The notes under the pieces: model-generated
The model's input: the letters and a program-made list of their open reading frames with translations, nothing else
Told to the model about the DNA's origin: nothing
Databases searched by the model: none
From: SFTJ01 sp051871515
Lineage (GTDB): Bacteria; Bacteroidota; Bacteroidia; Bacteroidales; Muribaculaceae
Length of the DNA stretch: 20,673 nt
Direction of reading: 5' to 3'
Assembly: GCA_051871515.1 (NCBI GenBank)
Contig: JBJECY010000012.1
Coordinates: 1-20,673, forward strand
Made by a program: the position numbers and the translations under genes
Shown: positions 7,609 through 14,873 of the stretch, one piece after another
How the letters are laid out: every line of letters begins with the position of its first letter
Position numbering within the stretch: position 1 is the first letter of the stretch

Positions 7609-8901
7609 ATGAATTACTTACCACGAATTGCCGACAAAATATTACAAGAACGCTTAGAAGCATTTGGTGCAGTGCTTATTGAGGGCCCGAAATGGACAGG
7701 CAAAACAACCACTGCCGAACAACATGCAAAGAGCATAATAAAGCTACAAGACCCCGACAACCGCGAGGAATATCTTGCTACCGCCGAGGCAAAGCCATCG
7801 CTGCTTTTAAATGGCAGCCAGCCACGGCTTATTGACGAATGGCAAGATGTGCCAAAGCTATGGGATGCCGTGCGCACAGCTGTTGACAACGCACAAGGGA
7901 AACCGGGACAATACATCCTTACTGGCAGCAACACCGTGGACAACGACAAGATACACCACACTGGCACAGGACGAATCACACGCATGAAAATGCACCCCAT
8001 GAGCCTATGGGAATCGCAAGATTCATCGGGCAAGGTTTCGCTCAGCGAATTGTTCAACAACCCCAACTGCGACATTGATGGAGCACAAAGCAAACTCGAC
8101 ATCCCCGACTTAATAAACGTGGCTTGCCGAGGCGGCTGGCCTGCCACACTTCAACTTAGTCAAAAAGCAGGCGCAATGATTGCCAAAGATTATGTGAACA
8201 GCGTATGTGAAAACGACATTATCGCCGTTGACCGTAAACAGCGTAACCCTAAAATTGCTCGCCAAATTCTTCGGTCTTATGCCCGAAATATAAGCACATT
8301 GGCTAACAAAACCAACATTCTTGCCGACGTTACAGCATCGGGCGAAATCACCCTCTCAATGGATTCTTTTGACGACTATGTTAGGGCTTTAGAGCGCCTA
8401 TTTGTTATTCAAGACATTGACGCATGGAGCCCTGCCATTAGGAGCAAAACTGCCATACGAAGCAAGCCCAAACGCTGCTTCTGCGACCCCTCAATAGCAA
8501 TAGCCGCAATGGGCATTAACGCCACTGCGCTTGAAACGCAGCTTAAAACATTCGGGTTTATATTTGAGCAAATGTGCGTGCGCGATTTAAAGGCATACAC
8601 ACAAAATTTTGGCAGTAACATATCGTATTATCGCGACCGATATGGTTTAGAGGCTGATTTAGTGCTTCATCTTGAGGACGGCCGTTATGCATTGATTGAA
8701 TGTAAATTAGGAAGCAAAGAAATAGAGGATGGCTCAAAACATTTGCTTGAGCTGAAACAACTCATACGCGACTTCAACAAGCAAGAGCAACAAGTGCCTT
8801 TGCGCGAGCCCGATTTGCTGATTGTGATTACTGGCGGGAAAATGGCTTACACAAGAGCCGATGGGGTGAAAGTGATTCCATTGGCATGCCTACGCGATTA
8901 G
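7609..8901 (+). CDS. AAA_14/DUF4143 ATPase (COG1373 type)
   Basis: 430 residues. The N-terminal half is a P-loop ATPase: Walker A GPKWTGKTT at 26-34 (Lys32), Walker B RLIDEWQ with Asp76-Glu77, and YILTGSN just past residue 100 in the sensor region. After MSLWES the protein passes into the DUF4143 part, which ends in a segment resembling a PD-(D/E)XK nuclease core: YRDRYGLEADLVLHL followed by YALIECKLG, with the spaced D/E and E-x-K residues present. Proteins of this family are abundant and often multicopy in Bacteroidales; their function is not established, and involvement in mobile elements or defence is speculation. The gene stands alone, looks more AT-rich than the thyA-dus region, and is bracketed by copies of an 18-base repeat. 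Start choice is supported by the promoter 23 bases upstream. Confidence 0.9.
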   Translation: MNYLPRIADKILQERLEAFGAVLIEGPKWTGKTTTAEQHAKSIIKLQDPDNREEYLATAEAKPSLLLNGSQPRLIDEWQDVPKLWDAVRTAVDNAQGKPGQYILTGSNTVDNDKIHHTGTGRITRMKMHPMSLWESQDSSGKVSLSELFNNPNCDIDGAQSKLDIPDLINVACRGGWPATLQLSQKAGAMIAKDYVNSVCENDIIAVDRKQRNPKIARQILRSYARNISTLANKTNILADVTASGEITLSMDSFDDYVRALERLFVIQDIDAWSPAIRSKTAIRSKPKRCFCDPSIAIAAMGINATALETQLKTFGFIFEQMCVRDLKAYTQNFGSNISYYRDRYGLEADLVLHLEDGRYALIECKLGSKEIEDGSKHLLELKQLIRDFNKQEQQVPLREPDLLIVITGGKMAYTRADGVKVIPLACLRD

Positions 8902-9072
8902 GTGCACTGCCGATGAGGCTCCGAAACCAAGGCATCTGTCAACGCCACAAAAACAACGATTGATAAGCCCCTCAGCCGAATAGCTACGTCTCAGGCGGAG
9001 CGTTTGGTGTAGCGTTCGCCGCCGTTTTGCGGTTGGAATGAAGATTTTTTTTATGGTTAATGCCATCCGCAT
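8902..9072. other. Gap between ATPase gene and REP array
   Basis: No gene seen. It contains the fourth 18-base repeat and, at 8994-9023, a GC-rich hairpin that can pair GGCGG with CCGCC and is followed by GTTTTG; this could be a weak terminator for the ATPase gene. A run of eight T lies near 9045-9052. Confidence 0.35.
8945..8962 (+). repeat. Fourth copy of the 18-base repeat, downstream of ATPase gene
   Basis: CCACAAAAACAACGATTG, one mismatch (C to A) from the three upstream copies and in the same orientation. It lies 43 bases after the stop codon of the ATPase gene, so the gene is enclosed by direct repeats. Confidence 0.85.
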
Positions 9073-9197
9073 GTAGGGGCGTATTGCAATACGCCCAAAA
9101 CACCAACCACGCCACCCGCAATGTCCGTTTCCCTGTAGGGGCGTATCGCAATACGCCCAAAATCACCAGCCACGCCATCCACGTTTTCCGGTCACAT

Positions 9198-9288
9198 GTA
9201 GGGGCGTATCGCAATACGCCCACCATTTTAATTTTTCCGCATTTATACCCGGTACACCGATTCCGGGCGTATTGCTATACACCCCTAC
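9198..9288. repeat. Head-to-head REP pair (REPIN-like) at the orientation switch
   Basis: The last GTAG-first copy (9198-9221) and the first CTAC-last copy (9265-9288) face each other across a 43-base AT-rich spacer, with the tetranucleotides on the outside. This is the layout of a REPIN, the form in which REP elements usually disperse. All copies to the left are forward and all to the right reverse, so the array grew on both sides of this point or two arrays were joined here. Confidence 0.75.
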
Positions 9289-9525
9289 AACATGGCATAA
9301 TATCCACCAATATTTTGGGTTTCAACAAATTAACTCCACGGTACACCGATTCCGGGCGTATTGCTATACGCCAATACAACGTGGCATCAACAACACCACA
9401 TTTTGGTTTACAACGCAATAATACCCCAGCACACCGATTCCGGGCGTATTGCTATACGCCCCTACAATATCCCCCCCCTGCACAATCATATCATCGGGTT
9501 CCGGACGTATGCGATACGCCCCTAC

Positions 9526-10197
9526 AACATGGCATCTCATTTTTTAATGGTGTTGGCATCGCCGCAGTCACCGGGCGTATTGCTATACGCCCCTACAACG
9601 TGGCATCTACAACACCATCTACGCGACAATTTCGGGCGTATGCGATACGCCCCTACAACGTGGCATCTCATTTTTAAATGGTGTTGGCATCGCCGCGGTC
9701 ACCGGGCGTATTGCGATACGCCCCTACAACATGGCATCTCATTTTTTATTGGTGTTGACCACGACGCGGTCGCCGGGCGTATTGCGATACGCCACTACAA
9801 CATGGCATCTCATTTTTAAATGGTGTTGGCATCGCCGCAGTCACCGGGCGTATTGCTATACGCCCCTACAACATGGCATCATGTTTTTATCGGATAACGG
9901 CTGCGGTTGCCGGGCGTATGCTATACGCCCCTACAACGTGGAATAATATCCACCAACATTTTGGATTCCAACGCAATAATACCCCAGGCACACCGATTTC
10001 GGGCGTATTGCTATACGCCCCTACAACGTGGCATCAACAACACCATCTTCGCGACAATTCCGGGCGTATGCGATACGCCCCTACAAGGAGGCATCATGTT
10101 TTTATCGGGTAACGGCTGCGGTCACCGGGCGTATTGCGATACGCCCCTACAACATGGCATCTCATTTTTAATTGGTGTTGACCACGACGCGGTCACC
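9526..10197 (+). repeat. Recurring spacer families inside the REP array
   Basis: Most spacers start with AACATGGCATC or AACGTGGCATC, so the conserved unit extends about 11 bases beyond CTAC. The rest falls into families. Type A (47 bases, with GGTGTTGGCATCGCCGC or GGTGTTGACCACGACGC) is at 9526, 9657, 9728, 9799 and 10151. Type B (37 bases, with ACACCATCT.CGCGACAAT) is at 9597 and 10025. Type C (64-66 bases, ending CACACCGATTTC or close) is at 9289, 9378 and 9935. Type D (42 bases, with ATGTTTTTATCGG) is at 9870 and 10085. A singleton is at 9466. The order is a mosaic rather than a simple tandem, as in BIME-type arrays. Confidence 0.85.
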
Positions 10198-10236
10198 GGG
10201 CGTATGCAACGCCCCTACATGACATCGGACTGCAAT

Positions 10237-10280
10237 AAAAATTATCCGCCGTGGGCAGGATTGATGCCGACGGCGGATAA
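10237..10280 (-). terminator. Rho-independent terminator after the ROK gene
   Basis: Perfect 11-bp stem TTATCCGCCGT (10242-10252) / ACGGCGGATAA (10270-10280), with a second small stem GGCA/TGCC inside the loop. On the minus strand the hairpin is followed by TTTTTATTG. It lies 34 bases past the stop codon of the ROK-family gene and also marks the border of the REP array. Confidence 0.88.
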
Positions 10281-10314
10281 ATATATGTTGTATGACGTTC
10301 AGGGGAACGGTTTG

Positions 10315-11412
10315 TTATGCGTCGATTTGCGCTAAAGCAAAGGTGTAAGCGCCAAGGTTGATTGCCTTGCTGGCACCAAGCTTCGACACCATGATAGCGC
10401 TGCGCTTCTCACGGTCGTAAACAATCTCGTCGCCATAAACAGGCACTTTCACTGTCACCGATGCGTCTTGCACAAACTCAGTGATATTGTTCATGTCGGT
10501 GAGGTCATAGACCTTCATTTCCATACGCGGGAAGGTATCGCCCGAGAAACGGCCTATTGAGCTGTTAAACTCAGCCATCATGGCCGGGATGATGTATTTG
10601 TGAGCAGCAGCAATGCCACCGCCAATCACCATCACGCCATCACACAGAGTCACGGCTTGCGCCATGGTGTTGGCAGCCACTTCGCCAAGTTTGGCAAACG
10701 AAGCAGCAGCAGCCTTGGCATCGCCTTCGCGAGTACCCTCGGCAATGTCGTAGATGTCCTTAGGAGTGAGGTTCGATGCATCAACGCCGGCAAGTTCGCC
10801 ATAGACGCGCTTCACGGCACGCACACTCACGCCTTCTTCACATATCTTGTCGGTGTAATCCTTGTGACGGCAGCACCACACGTTGCCGCCCGAGTTGTTG
10901 TCGCCGGTGAGCAGTTTGCCGTCAACCACCACGCCACCGCCAAAACCGGTGCCAAAGGTGATACCCAGCAAATTCTTATACTGCTTGGTGCCGCCGGCTG
11001 CCTTGATGGCAGCATTCAGCTCGGGGAGCACGCCGGCAAGGGCTTCGCCATAGGCAAAAAGGTCGCCGTCGTTGTTGATGAATACCGGAATATCAAAGTG
11101 CTTTTGCAAGAACGGGCCAAGGGCTACGCCGCCGCGGAATGCAGGGAAGTTGGGCAGGTCGCCAATAATGCCGTTTTTGTAGTCGGCAGGGCCAGGGAAC
11201 GCAAAACTGATGGCAACAGGAGCCTCAGGCAAGAGCTTTTTCACTTGCTCAAAACCCTCAACGAGGGTGAGCAAGCACCCCTCAAGGTTATCGGCAACAG
11301 CAGGAATACCTATGGGAGAAATAATTTCTTTACATCCTTGAATGGCCGAGAACACAAAGTTGGTGCCGCCAGCGTCAAGGGTCATAACAATTCGTTTGTC
11401 TTGTTCGTACAT
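10315..11412 (-). CDS. ROK-family protein, atypical (sugar kinase-like)
   Basis: 365 residues in the actin-like sugar kinase fold: phosphate-1 loop LDAGGTNFVF (12-21), FAFPGPADY (70-78), phosphate-2/catalytic region INNDGDLFAYGEA with Asp115 as likely base (112-124), GITFGTGFGGGVVVDGK (150-166), and adenosine loop VIGGGIAAAH near the C-terminus. ROK kinases phosphorylate hexoses or N-acetylhexosamines in the cytoplasm. The classical ROK zinc site (E-x-GH plus CxCGxxGCxE) is absent: the region reads GGNVWCCRHKDYTDKICEEGVS (175-196, in part), keeping only scattered cysteines and the Glu. This looks like a Bacteroidetes ROK subgroup; the substrate is unknown and N-acetylglucosamine, glucose or ManNAc are all possible. 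It has its own promoter and terminator, so it is probably monocistronic. Confidence 0.88.
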   Translation of the reverse strand: MYEQDKRIVMTLDAGGTNFVFSAIQGCKEIISPIGIPAVADNLEGCLLTLVEGFEQVKKLLPEAPVAISFAFPGPADYKNGIIGDLPNFPAFRGGVALGPFLQKHFDIPVFINNDGDLFAYGEALAGVLPELNAAIKAAGGTKQYKNLLGITFGTGFGGGVVVDGKLLTGDNNSGGNVWCCRHKDYTDKICEEGVSVRAVKRVYGELAGVDASNLTPKDIYDIAEGTREGDAKAAAASFAKLGEVAANTMAQAVTLCDGVMVIGGGIAAAHKYIIPAMMAEFNSSIGRFSGDTFPRMEMKVYDLTDMNNITEFVQDASVTVKVPVYGDEIVYDREKRSAIMVSKLGASKAINLGAYTFALAQIDA

Positions 11413-11493
11413 CGTTATAATGGTATTTTTATTGGTTATAGTTCAGGTTGTTACTGCACTGCAAAGCGCAGTTTATAGTGGCTTTAGCAACCA

Positions 11494-11525
11494 CAAATAT
11501 AGCGATTTAATTTCTTATCAGCTAA
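11494..11525 (-). promoter_or_regulatory. Promoter of the ROK-family gene
   Basis: On the minus strand TTAG (11522-11525), a 20-base gap, then TATATTTG (11494-11501), an exact TAnnTTTG match; the upstream element has one mismatch from TTTG. The start site would be near 11487, with a leader of about 75 bases. Confidence 0.5.
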
Positions 11526-11550
11526 TAAATTGCCAAAATTTCTTTTTTAT

Positions 11551-11566
11551 AGCCCCGAAGCAGGCT
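11551..11566 (-). other. Small hairpin directly after flippase stop
   Basis: AGCC / GGCT stem (5 bp with a wobble pair, loop GCTTCG) beginning two bases past the flippase stop codon. It is followed on the minus strand by A rather than T, so it is not a standard intrinsic terminator; it may protect or pause the transcript. Confidence 0.3.
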
Positions 11567-11567
11567 T

Positions 11568-13055
11568 TTATGCCTTGTTGCCTCGACGAAAACGCCCAAG
11601 CGCATAGTCAAGCACTTCGCGCTGTGTGCCGCTACGCATTAGGGCACCCAGAATCAGATACACGGCAGCTCCGGCAACAAGCTGCGCAGGCAGCAACAGC
11701 CATGCATTGTCAATCAACAGCGCAAGGGCAGCGGCGGCGGCAACAGCCGCAAGGCTCATGAGCACCGAGCCACCGGTTTGCAGCAGCAATTGCCATGCCG
11801 AATAGCCCATCACATGCCGCACAATAACAATATTGGCAGCCCAACTTATCACGCCGGCAATCACCTGCCCTATCACAAGCCATGTGATGCCATAAGGCAC
11901 AGTGACCACTATGGCAGCAACGAGAACCGTGTCTTTAATCAATTCGCTATAAACCAAGCTCTTGGCATGGCCCACTGAGAGCAGGAAATTGTAATACACC
12001 GCCGCCATGATGATGAAAACACCGCGCACGGCGAGCAGCTGAAACAGCACGATGGCATTGTCCCACTTGGTGCCAAAGAGCACATGGAAAATGGCAGGCG
12101 CAGCCACCACAAGCATGAGCATGCAGGGCATCACCAGATAAGCCGACAGGCGATTGGTTTTCTCCACCATGCGGAAAAGCCGCTCGCGGTCGTCTTGCAC
12201 GCCGCTAAGCACAGGCAGGAAAGTGGTGGTGAGTATCGAGGAGAGCGATGCCACGCCCATTTTGCTCCATTTGTCGGCTTGGGTGTAGCACCCCAGTTGC
12301 GAGAGGCTGTAGAACGCTCCTATCACAAACGAATAGATGTTTTGCGAGAGTATGTTGAGGAAACTGCTTGTCATCACGCCCGCGCCCACCTTGAAGATGG
12401 TGCGAAGCGAGTGCCAACTGAATTGCATGGTTGGGTGCCAACTGGTGAACAGCCACAAAATGGCGCTTTTCACGGCAGCAAGGCTCACTGACTGCCACAC
12501 AATTGCCCATGCTCCGTAGCCCTCAACGGCAAGCCATATACCAATGGCACCGCTCAACAGCAACCCCACCACGTTGCTCACAGCCACCAGACGCACATTC
12601 ATCTGCTTGATGAGGCGATTGGTCTGCACCAAAGCTGTGCTATTGAGCATGAAGGTGAGGAACATCACACGGCTAAGGGGCACCAGCCGTCCGCCGGCAT
12701 GAAAGAGCGAATCGATGAGCGGAGCGGCAAACCACAGCACAGCGTAGATGGCTGCGCTCATGGCAAGATTAAACCAAAACACCGTGCTATAATCGAGCGT
12801 CGATGGCTCTTTGCGCTGAATGAGCGCGCTCGAGAAGCCGCTGTCAACAAACAACGCCGCAAATGCCTGAAACACCAATATTGCGCCCACGAGTCCAAAG
12901 TCCTCTTGCGACACAATGTTGGCAAGCACAATGCCGGTAACGGCATACAGCACCTGTTCAGCAAACTTGTTGATGCTGTTCCATTTGAGGGTGCGAGCCG
13001 TCTTGAGCTTGAGCGACGGTGCCTCTTGGTTGTTGCTTGGTTGCTCTTGAGCCAT
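11568..13055 (-). CDS. Polysaccharide/lipopolysaccharide flippase, MATE-like (Wzx type)
   Basis: 495 residues from the ATG at 13055. An in-frame ATG at 13118 adds 21 residues with no family resemblance, while MAQEQ... leads into a short polar tail and then LKTARTLKWNSINKF, the usual opening of this family. About 12-14 membrane segments follow, with the family patterns ANIVSQEDFGLVGAILVFQAF and DSGFSSALIQRK near the N-terminus and LGCYTQADKWSKMGV in the middle. It belongs to the MOP superfamily (Polysacc_synt_3-like lipopolysaccharide biosynthesis proteins) and would move lipid-linked glycans across the inner membrane. No glycosyltransferase gene is adjacent, so it is an orphan relative to a surface-glycan cluster. 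Only a weak promoter match (CAAACTTT at 13147-13154 on the plus strand) was found upstream. Confidence 0.88.
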   Translation of the reverse strand: MAQEQPSNNQEAPSLKLKTARTLKWNSINKFAEQVLYAVTGIVLANIVSQEDFGLVGAILVFQAFAALFVDSGFSSALIQRKEPSTLDYSTVFWFNLAMSAAIYAVLWFAAPLIDSLFHAGGRLVPLSRVMFLTFMLNSTALVQTNRLIKQMNVRLVAVSNVVGLLLSGAIGIWLAVEGYGAWAIVWQSVSLAAVKSAILWLFTSWHPTMQFSWHSLRTIFKVGAGVMTSSFLNILSQNIYSFVIGAFYSLSQLGCYTQADKWSKMGVASLSSILTTTFLPVLSGVQDDRERLFRMVEKTNRLSAYLVMPCMLMLVVAAPAIFHVLFGTKWDNAIVLFQLLAVRGVFIIMAAVYYNFLLSVGHAKSLVYSELIKDTVLVAAIVVTVPYGITWLVIGQVIAGVISWAANIVIVRHVMGYSAWQLLLQTGGSVLMSLAAVAAAAALALLIDNAWLLLPAQLVAGAAVYLILGALMRSGTQREVLDYALGRFRRGNKA

Positions 13056-13295
13056 TCTTTTGTTGCTTTGGTTTCTTGTTGCTGCCCACAGCATCAGTGC
13101 CAACTGCAGGCGCAGCAAGAAAATTTTATTTTTTTGATGAGTGCGGCAAACTTTTTACCACCACAGTTGTTATACTCATACAAATTCCTTTTTGCGGCAT
13201 GAACTCACAGCGTTGATTCACGTCAAGGAATTAAGATGATTAAAGACTATACACCAGACGCATTTCTGTTAAGTTTCAATATCTCTCTTAAATGG

Positions 13296-13341
13296 GGCTA
13301 TATGGCGCGTAGACTGTGACAGTTAACTCACACATAGAGCC
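13296..13341 (-). other. Two-part hairpin at the 3' end of folA
   Basis: Immediately after the folA stop, the minus strand can pair GGCTCTATG (13333-13341) with CATATAGCC (13296-13304), 8 of 9 positions. Nested in it is TGTGA / TCACA (13315-13319 with 13328-13332). No T-run follows, so it could be a structured 3' end rather than a clean terminator. The remainder of the 13119-13341 gap shows nothing recognisable. Confidence 0.35.
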
Positions 13342-13845
13342 TCATTTCTCTTGTTGCCTACGCTGCAACACCACAAAGCTATAATCATAGGGGTTACGGT
13401 CGTCGCGCTCATGGTCGCTGCGCTCCAGTTCTTGCCATTGTTGCATGTCAATCTCGGGGAAAAAGGCATCGGCATCCTCAAAGCTTGCGTGCAGCTGAGT
13501 GAGATAGAGCCGGTTCACCAACGGCATAGTTGCCGCATAGAGCTGCGCCCCTCCAATCACAAACCGTTCACCGGGCATCGAAGCACGGGCAAGCGCCTCG
13601 TCAACGCTGTGGCACACCACGGCACCCGCCGCCTCATAATTGGCGTTGCGAGTCACAACAATGTTTTCACGACCGGGCAAAGCGCCCTTGGGCAACGACT
13701 CAAAGGTGCGGCGCCCCATGATGATGGTGTGGCCCATGGTGATGGCCTTGAAGTGCTTTAAGTCGGCAGGCAAATGGCACAGCAAATCGTTGTTCTTGCC
13801 AATGGCGCCGTTTTGAGCTATTACCACAATCGCTGAGAGTGACAT
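13342..13845 (-). CDS. folA: Dihydrofolate reductase
   Basis: 167 residues from the ATG at 13845, the normal length. An upstream in-frame ATG at 13932 would add 29 unrelated residues and overlap thyA, so it is rejected. Family marks: AQNGAIGKNNDLLCHLPADL (10-29) with the substrate-binding acid Asp28, the NADPH loop MGRRTFESLP, IVVTRN, and FVIGGAQLY with the conserved GG. It reduces dihydrofolate to tetrahydrofolate with NADPH, regenerating the folate oxidised by the ThyA reaction. It follows thyA by 83 bases on the same strand, a common pairing, and is probably co-transcribed. Oddity: the position of the nearly invariant Trp (Trp22 in E. coli numbering) is Cys23 here, codon TGC, one base away from TGG. 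Confidence 0.95.
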   Translation of the reverse strand: MSLSAIVVIAQNGAIGKNNDLLCHLPADLKHFKAITMGHTIIMGRRTFESLPKGALPGRENIVVTRNANYEAAGAVVCHSVDEALARASMPGERFVIGGAQLYAATMPLVNRLYLTQLHASFEDADAFFPEIDMQQWQELERSDHERDDRNPYDYSFVVLQRRQQEK

Positions 13846-13928
13846 AAAAACAAATGCTATTGGTTGGGGTTTTTGAGTTATTTCATAACAGGGGGAGGGG
13901 TAATCGCCACGAGGGTGGCAACCGCGCA

Positions 13929-14723
13929 TCACACCGCCACTACGGCCTTGATGGGCGGATAAGGGTCGTAGCCCTCAAGCTTGAAATCGTCGTAGCGGAA
14001 GTTGAAGATGTCCTTCACGTCGGCATTGAGCACCATGCGCGGCAATTGGCGCGGAGTGCGCTGCAACTGCTCATGCACTTGGTCAAAATGGTTGGTATAG
14101 ATGTGTGCATCGCCAAGCGTGTGGATATATTCGCCCGGTTCAAGCCCGGTGACTTGCGCCATCATCAGCAACAGCAAAGAATAAGAAGCAATGTTGAACG
14201 GAACGCCCAAGAAAATATCACCGCTGCGCTGATAGAGCTGCAAACTGAGCTTGCCCTGAGCCACATAGAACTGAAACAGCGTGTGGCACGGCGGCAACTT
14301 CATCTGCGGCACCTGACCCACGTTCCATGCGCTCACAATCAGGCGGCGACTGTCGGGGTTGTTCTTAATTTGGTCAACCACCTCGCTGATTTGGTCAATG
14401 TGGCTGCCATCATAGCCGGGCCACGAACGCCACTGATAGCCATAGATGGGACCAAGCTCGCCGTTCTCGTCGGCCCATTCGTTCCAAATACGCACGTCGT
14501 TTTGCTGAAGATAATGCACATTGGTGTCGCCCTGAAGGAACCACAGCAACTCGTGGATTATCGACTTCAGATGCACCTTCTTGGTGGTAAGCAGCGGGAA
14601 ACCGTCAGCCATGTCAAAACGCATCTGATAGCCAAACACGCTCTTGGTGCCTGTGCCCGTGCGGTCGGCCTTAAGCACGCCATTGTCAAGCACATGCCTC
14701 ACCAGGTCAAGGTATTGTTTCAT
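13929..14723 (-). CDS. thyA: Thymidylate synthase
   Basis: 264 residues, the same length as E. coli ThyA. Catalytic Cys146 lies in LPPCHTLFQFYV; the phosphate-binding Arg21 (DRTGTGT) and the pair in DSRRLIV, the QLYQRSGDIFLGVPFNIASY folate/dUMP region and the C-terminal EGYDPYPPIKAVVAV are all present. It methylates dUMP to dTMP using methylene-tetrahydrofolate as carbon donor and reductant, in the cytoplasm. The downstream folA recycles the dihydrofolate. The gene has a promoter 40 bases upstream whose elements interleave with those of the divergent GYF_2/CD225 gene. Confidence 0.98.
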   Translation of the reverse strand: MKQYLDLVRHVLDNGVLKADRTGTGTKSVFGYQMRFDMADGFPLLTTKKVHLKSIIHELLWFLQGDTNVHYLQQNDVRIWNEWADENGELGPIYGYQWRSWPGYDGSHIDQISEVVDQIKNNPDSRRLIVSAWNVGQVPQMKLPPCHTLFQFYVAQGKLSLQLYQRSGDIFLGVPFNIASYSLLLLMMAQVTGLEPGEYIHTLGDAHIYTNHFDQVHEQLQRTPRQLPRMVLNADVKDIFNFRYDDFKLEGYDPYPPIKAVVAV

Positions 14724-14763
14724 ATCGCTGTAATTCTTCTTTTTTTAGTTAGTTAATAGACTG

Positions 14764-14796
14764 CAAATTTACTCATAAATTTCAAAAATACCACAA
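14764..14796 (-). promoter_or_regulatory. Bacteroidetes promoter for thyA-folA
   Basis: On the minus strand TTG (14794-14796), a 22-base gap, then TAAATTTG (14764-14771), an exact -7 match. The start would be near 14757, giving a leader of about 34 bases. It overlaps the plus-strand promoter at 14780-14812. Confidence 0.65.
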
Positions 14797-14812
14797 TAAA
14801 TCGCTATCTTTG
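14780..14812 (+). promoter_or_regulatory. Bacteroidetes promoter for the GYF_2/CD225 gene
   Basis: TATCTTTG (14805-14812) is an exact TAnnTTTG match; TTTC (14780-14783) lies 21 bases before it as a one-mismatch -33 element. The start would be near 14818, about 55 bases ahead of the ATG. Confidence 0.6.
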
Positions 14813-14873
14813 CACATACAACAATGCCAATTCACGGCACCGAAACACATTGACACTTTTTTAAGCTTACACC

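Larger units (their letters stand above)
9073..10218. repeat. REP-like palindrome array, 17 copies
   Basis: Each unit is a GTAG tetranucleotide (or CTAC at the far end) next to a hairpin with stem GGGCGTAT / ATACGCCC and a 3-4 base loop (TGCA, CGCA, TGCT, TGCG or GCG). Three copies are in GTAG-first orientation (starts 9073, 9135, 9198). Fourteen are in the opposite orientation (starts 9265, 9354, 9442, 9503, 9573, 9634, 9704, 9775, 9846, 9912, 10001, 10062, 10127, 10198). Copies are 23-24 bases, the last degenerate at 21. GTAG plus hairpin is the known signature of REP elements recognised by REP-associated tyrosine transposases (RAYT, TnpA_REP). No such transposase gene is in the window, so mobility would need one elsewhere. 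The array is gene-free: open frames across it are made only of the repeats. It lies between the ATPase gene and the ROK gene terminator. Confidence 0.93.

Noticed and set aside
9291..9353. Transposase remnant within the array
   Set aside because: No part of the spacers translates into recognisable transposase motifs.
9073..10218. CRISPR array
   Set aside because: Repeats are short hairpins with a GTAG/CTAC edge, occur in both orientations, and spacers are reused and differ in length (37-66 bases); no cas gene is present. This is a REP/BIME-type array.
9060..10335. Overlapping open frames of 70-205 codons across the REP array
   Set aside because: They occur in several frames at once and consist of translations of the same palindrome (for example GRIAIRPYN, AYCYTPLQ); no promoter, signal peptide or domain supports them.
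10600..11478. 292-codon plus-strand frame
   Set aside because: Antisense shadow of the ROK-family gene, whose motifs are unambiguous.
13846..13932. N-terminal extension of folA (start at 13932)
   Set aside because: The added 29 residues are unlike any DHFR and would overlap the thyA stop; the start at 13845 gives the standard length.
13854..14756. 300-codon plus-strand frame
   Set aside because: Antisense shadow of thyA.
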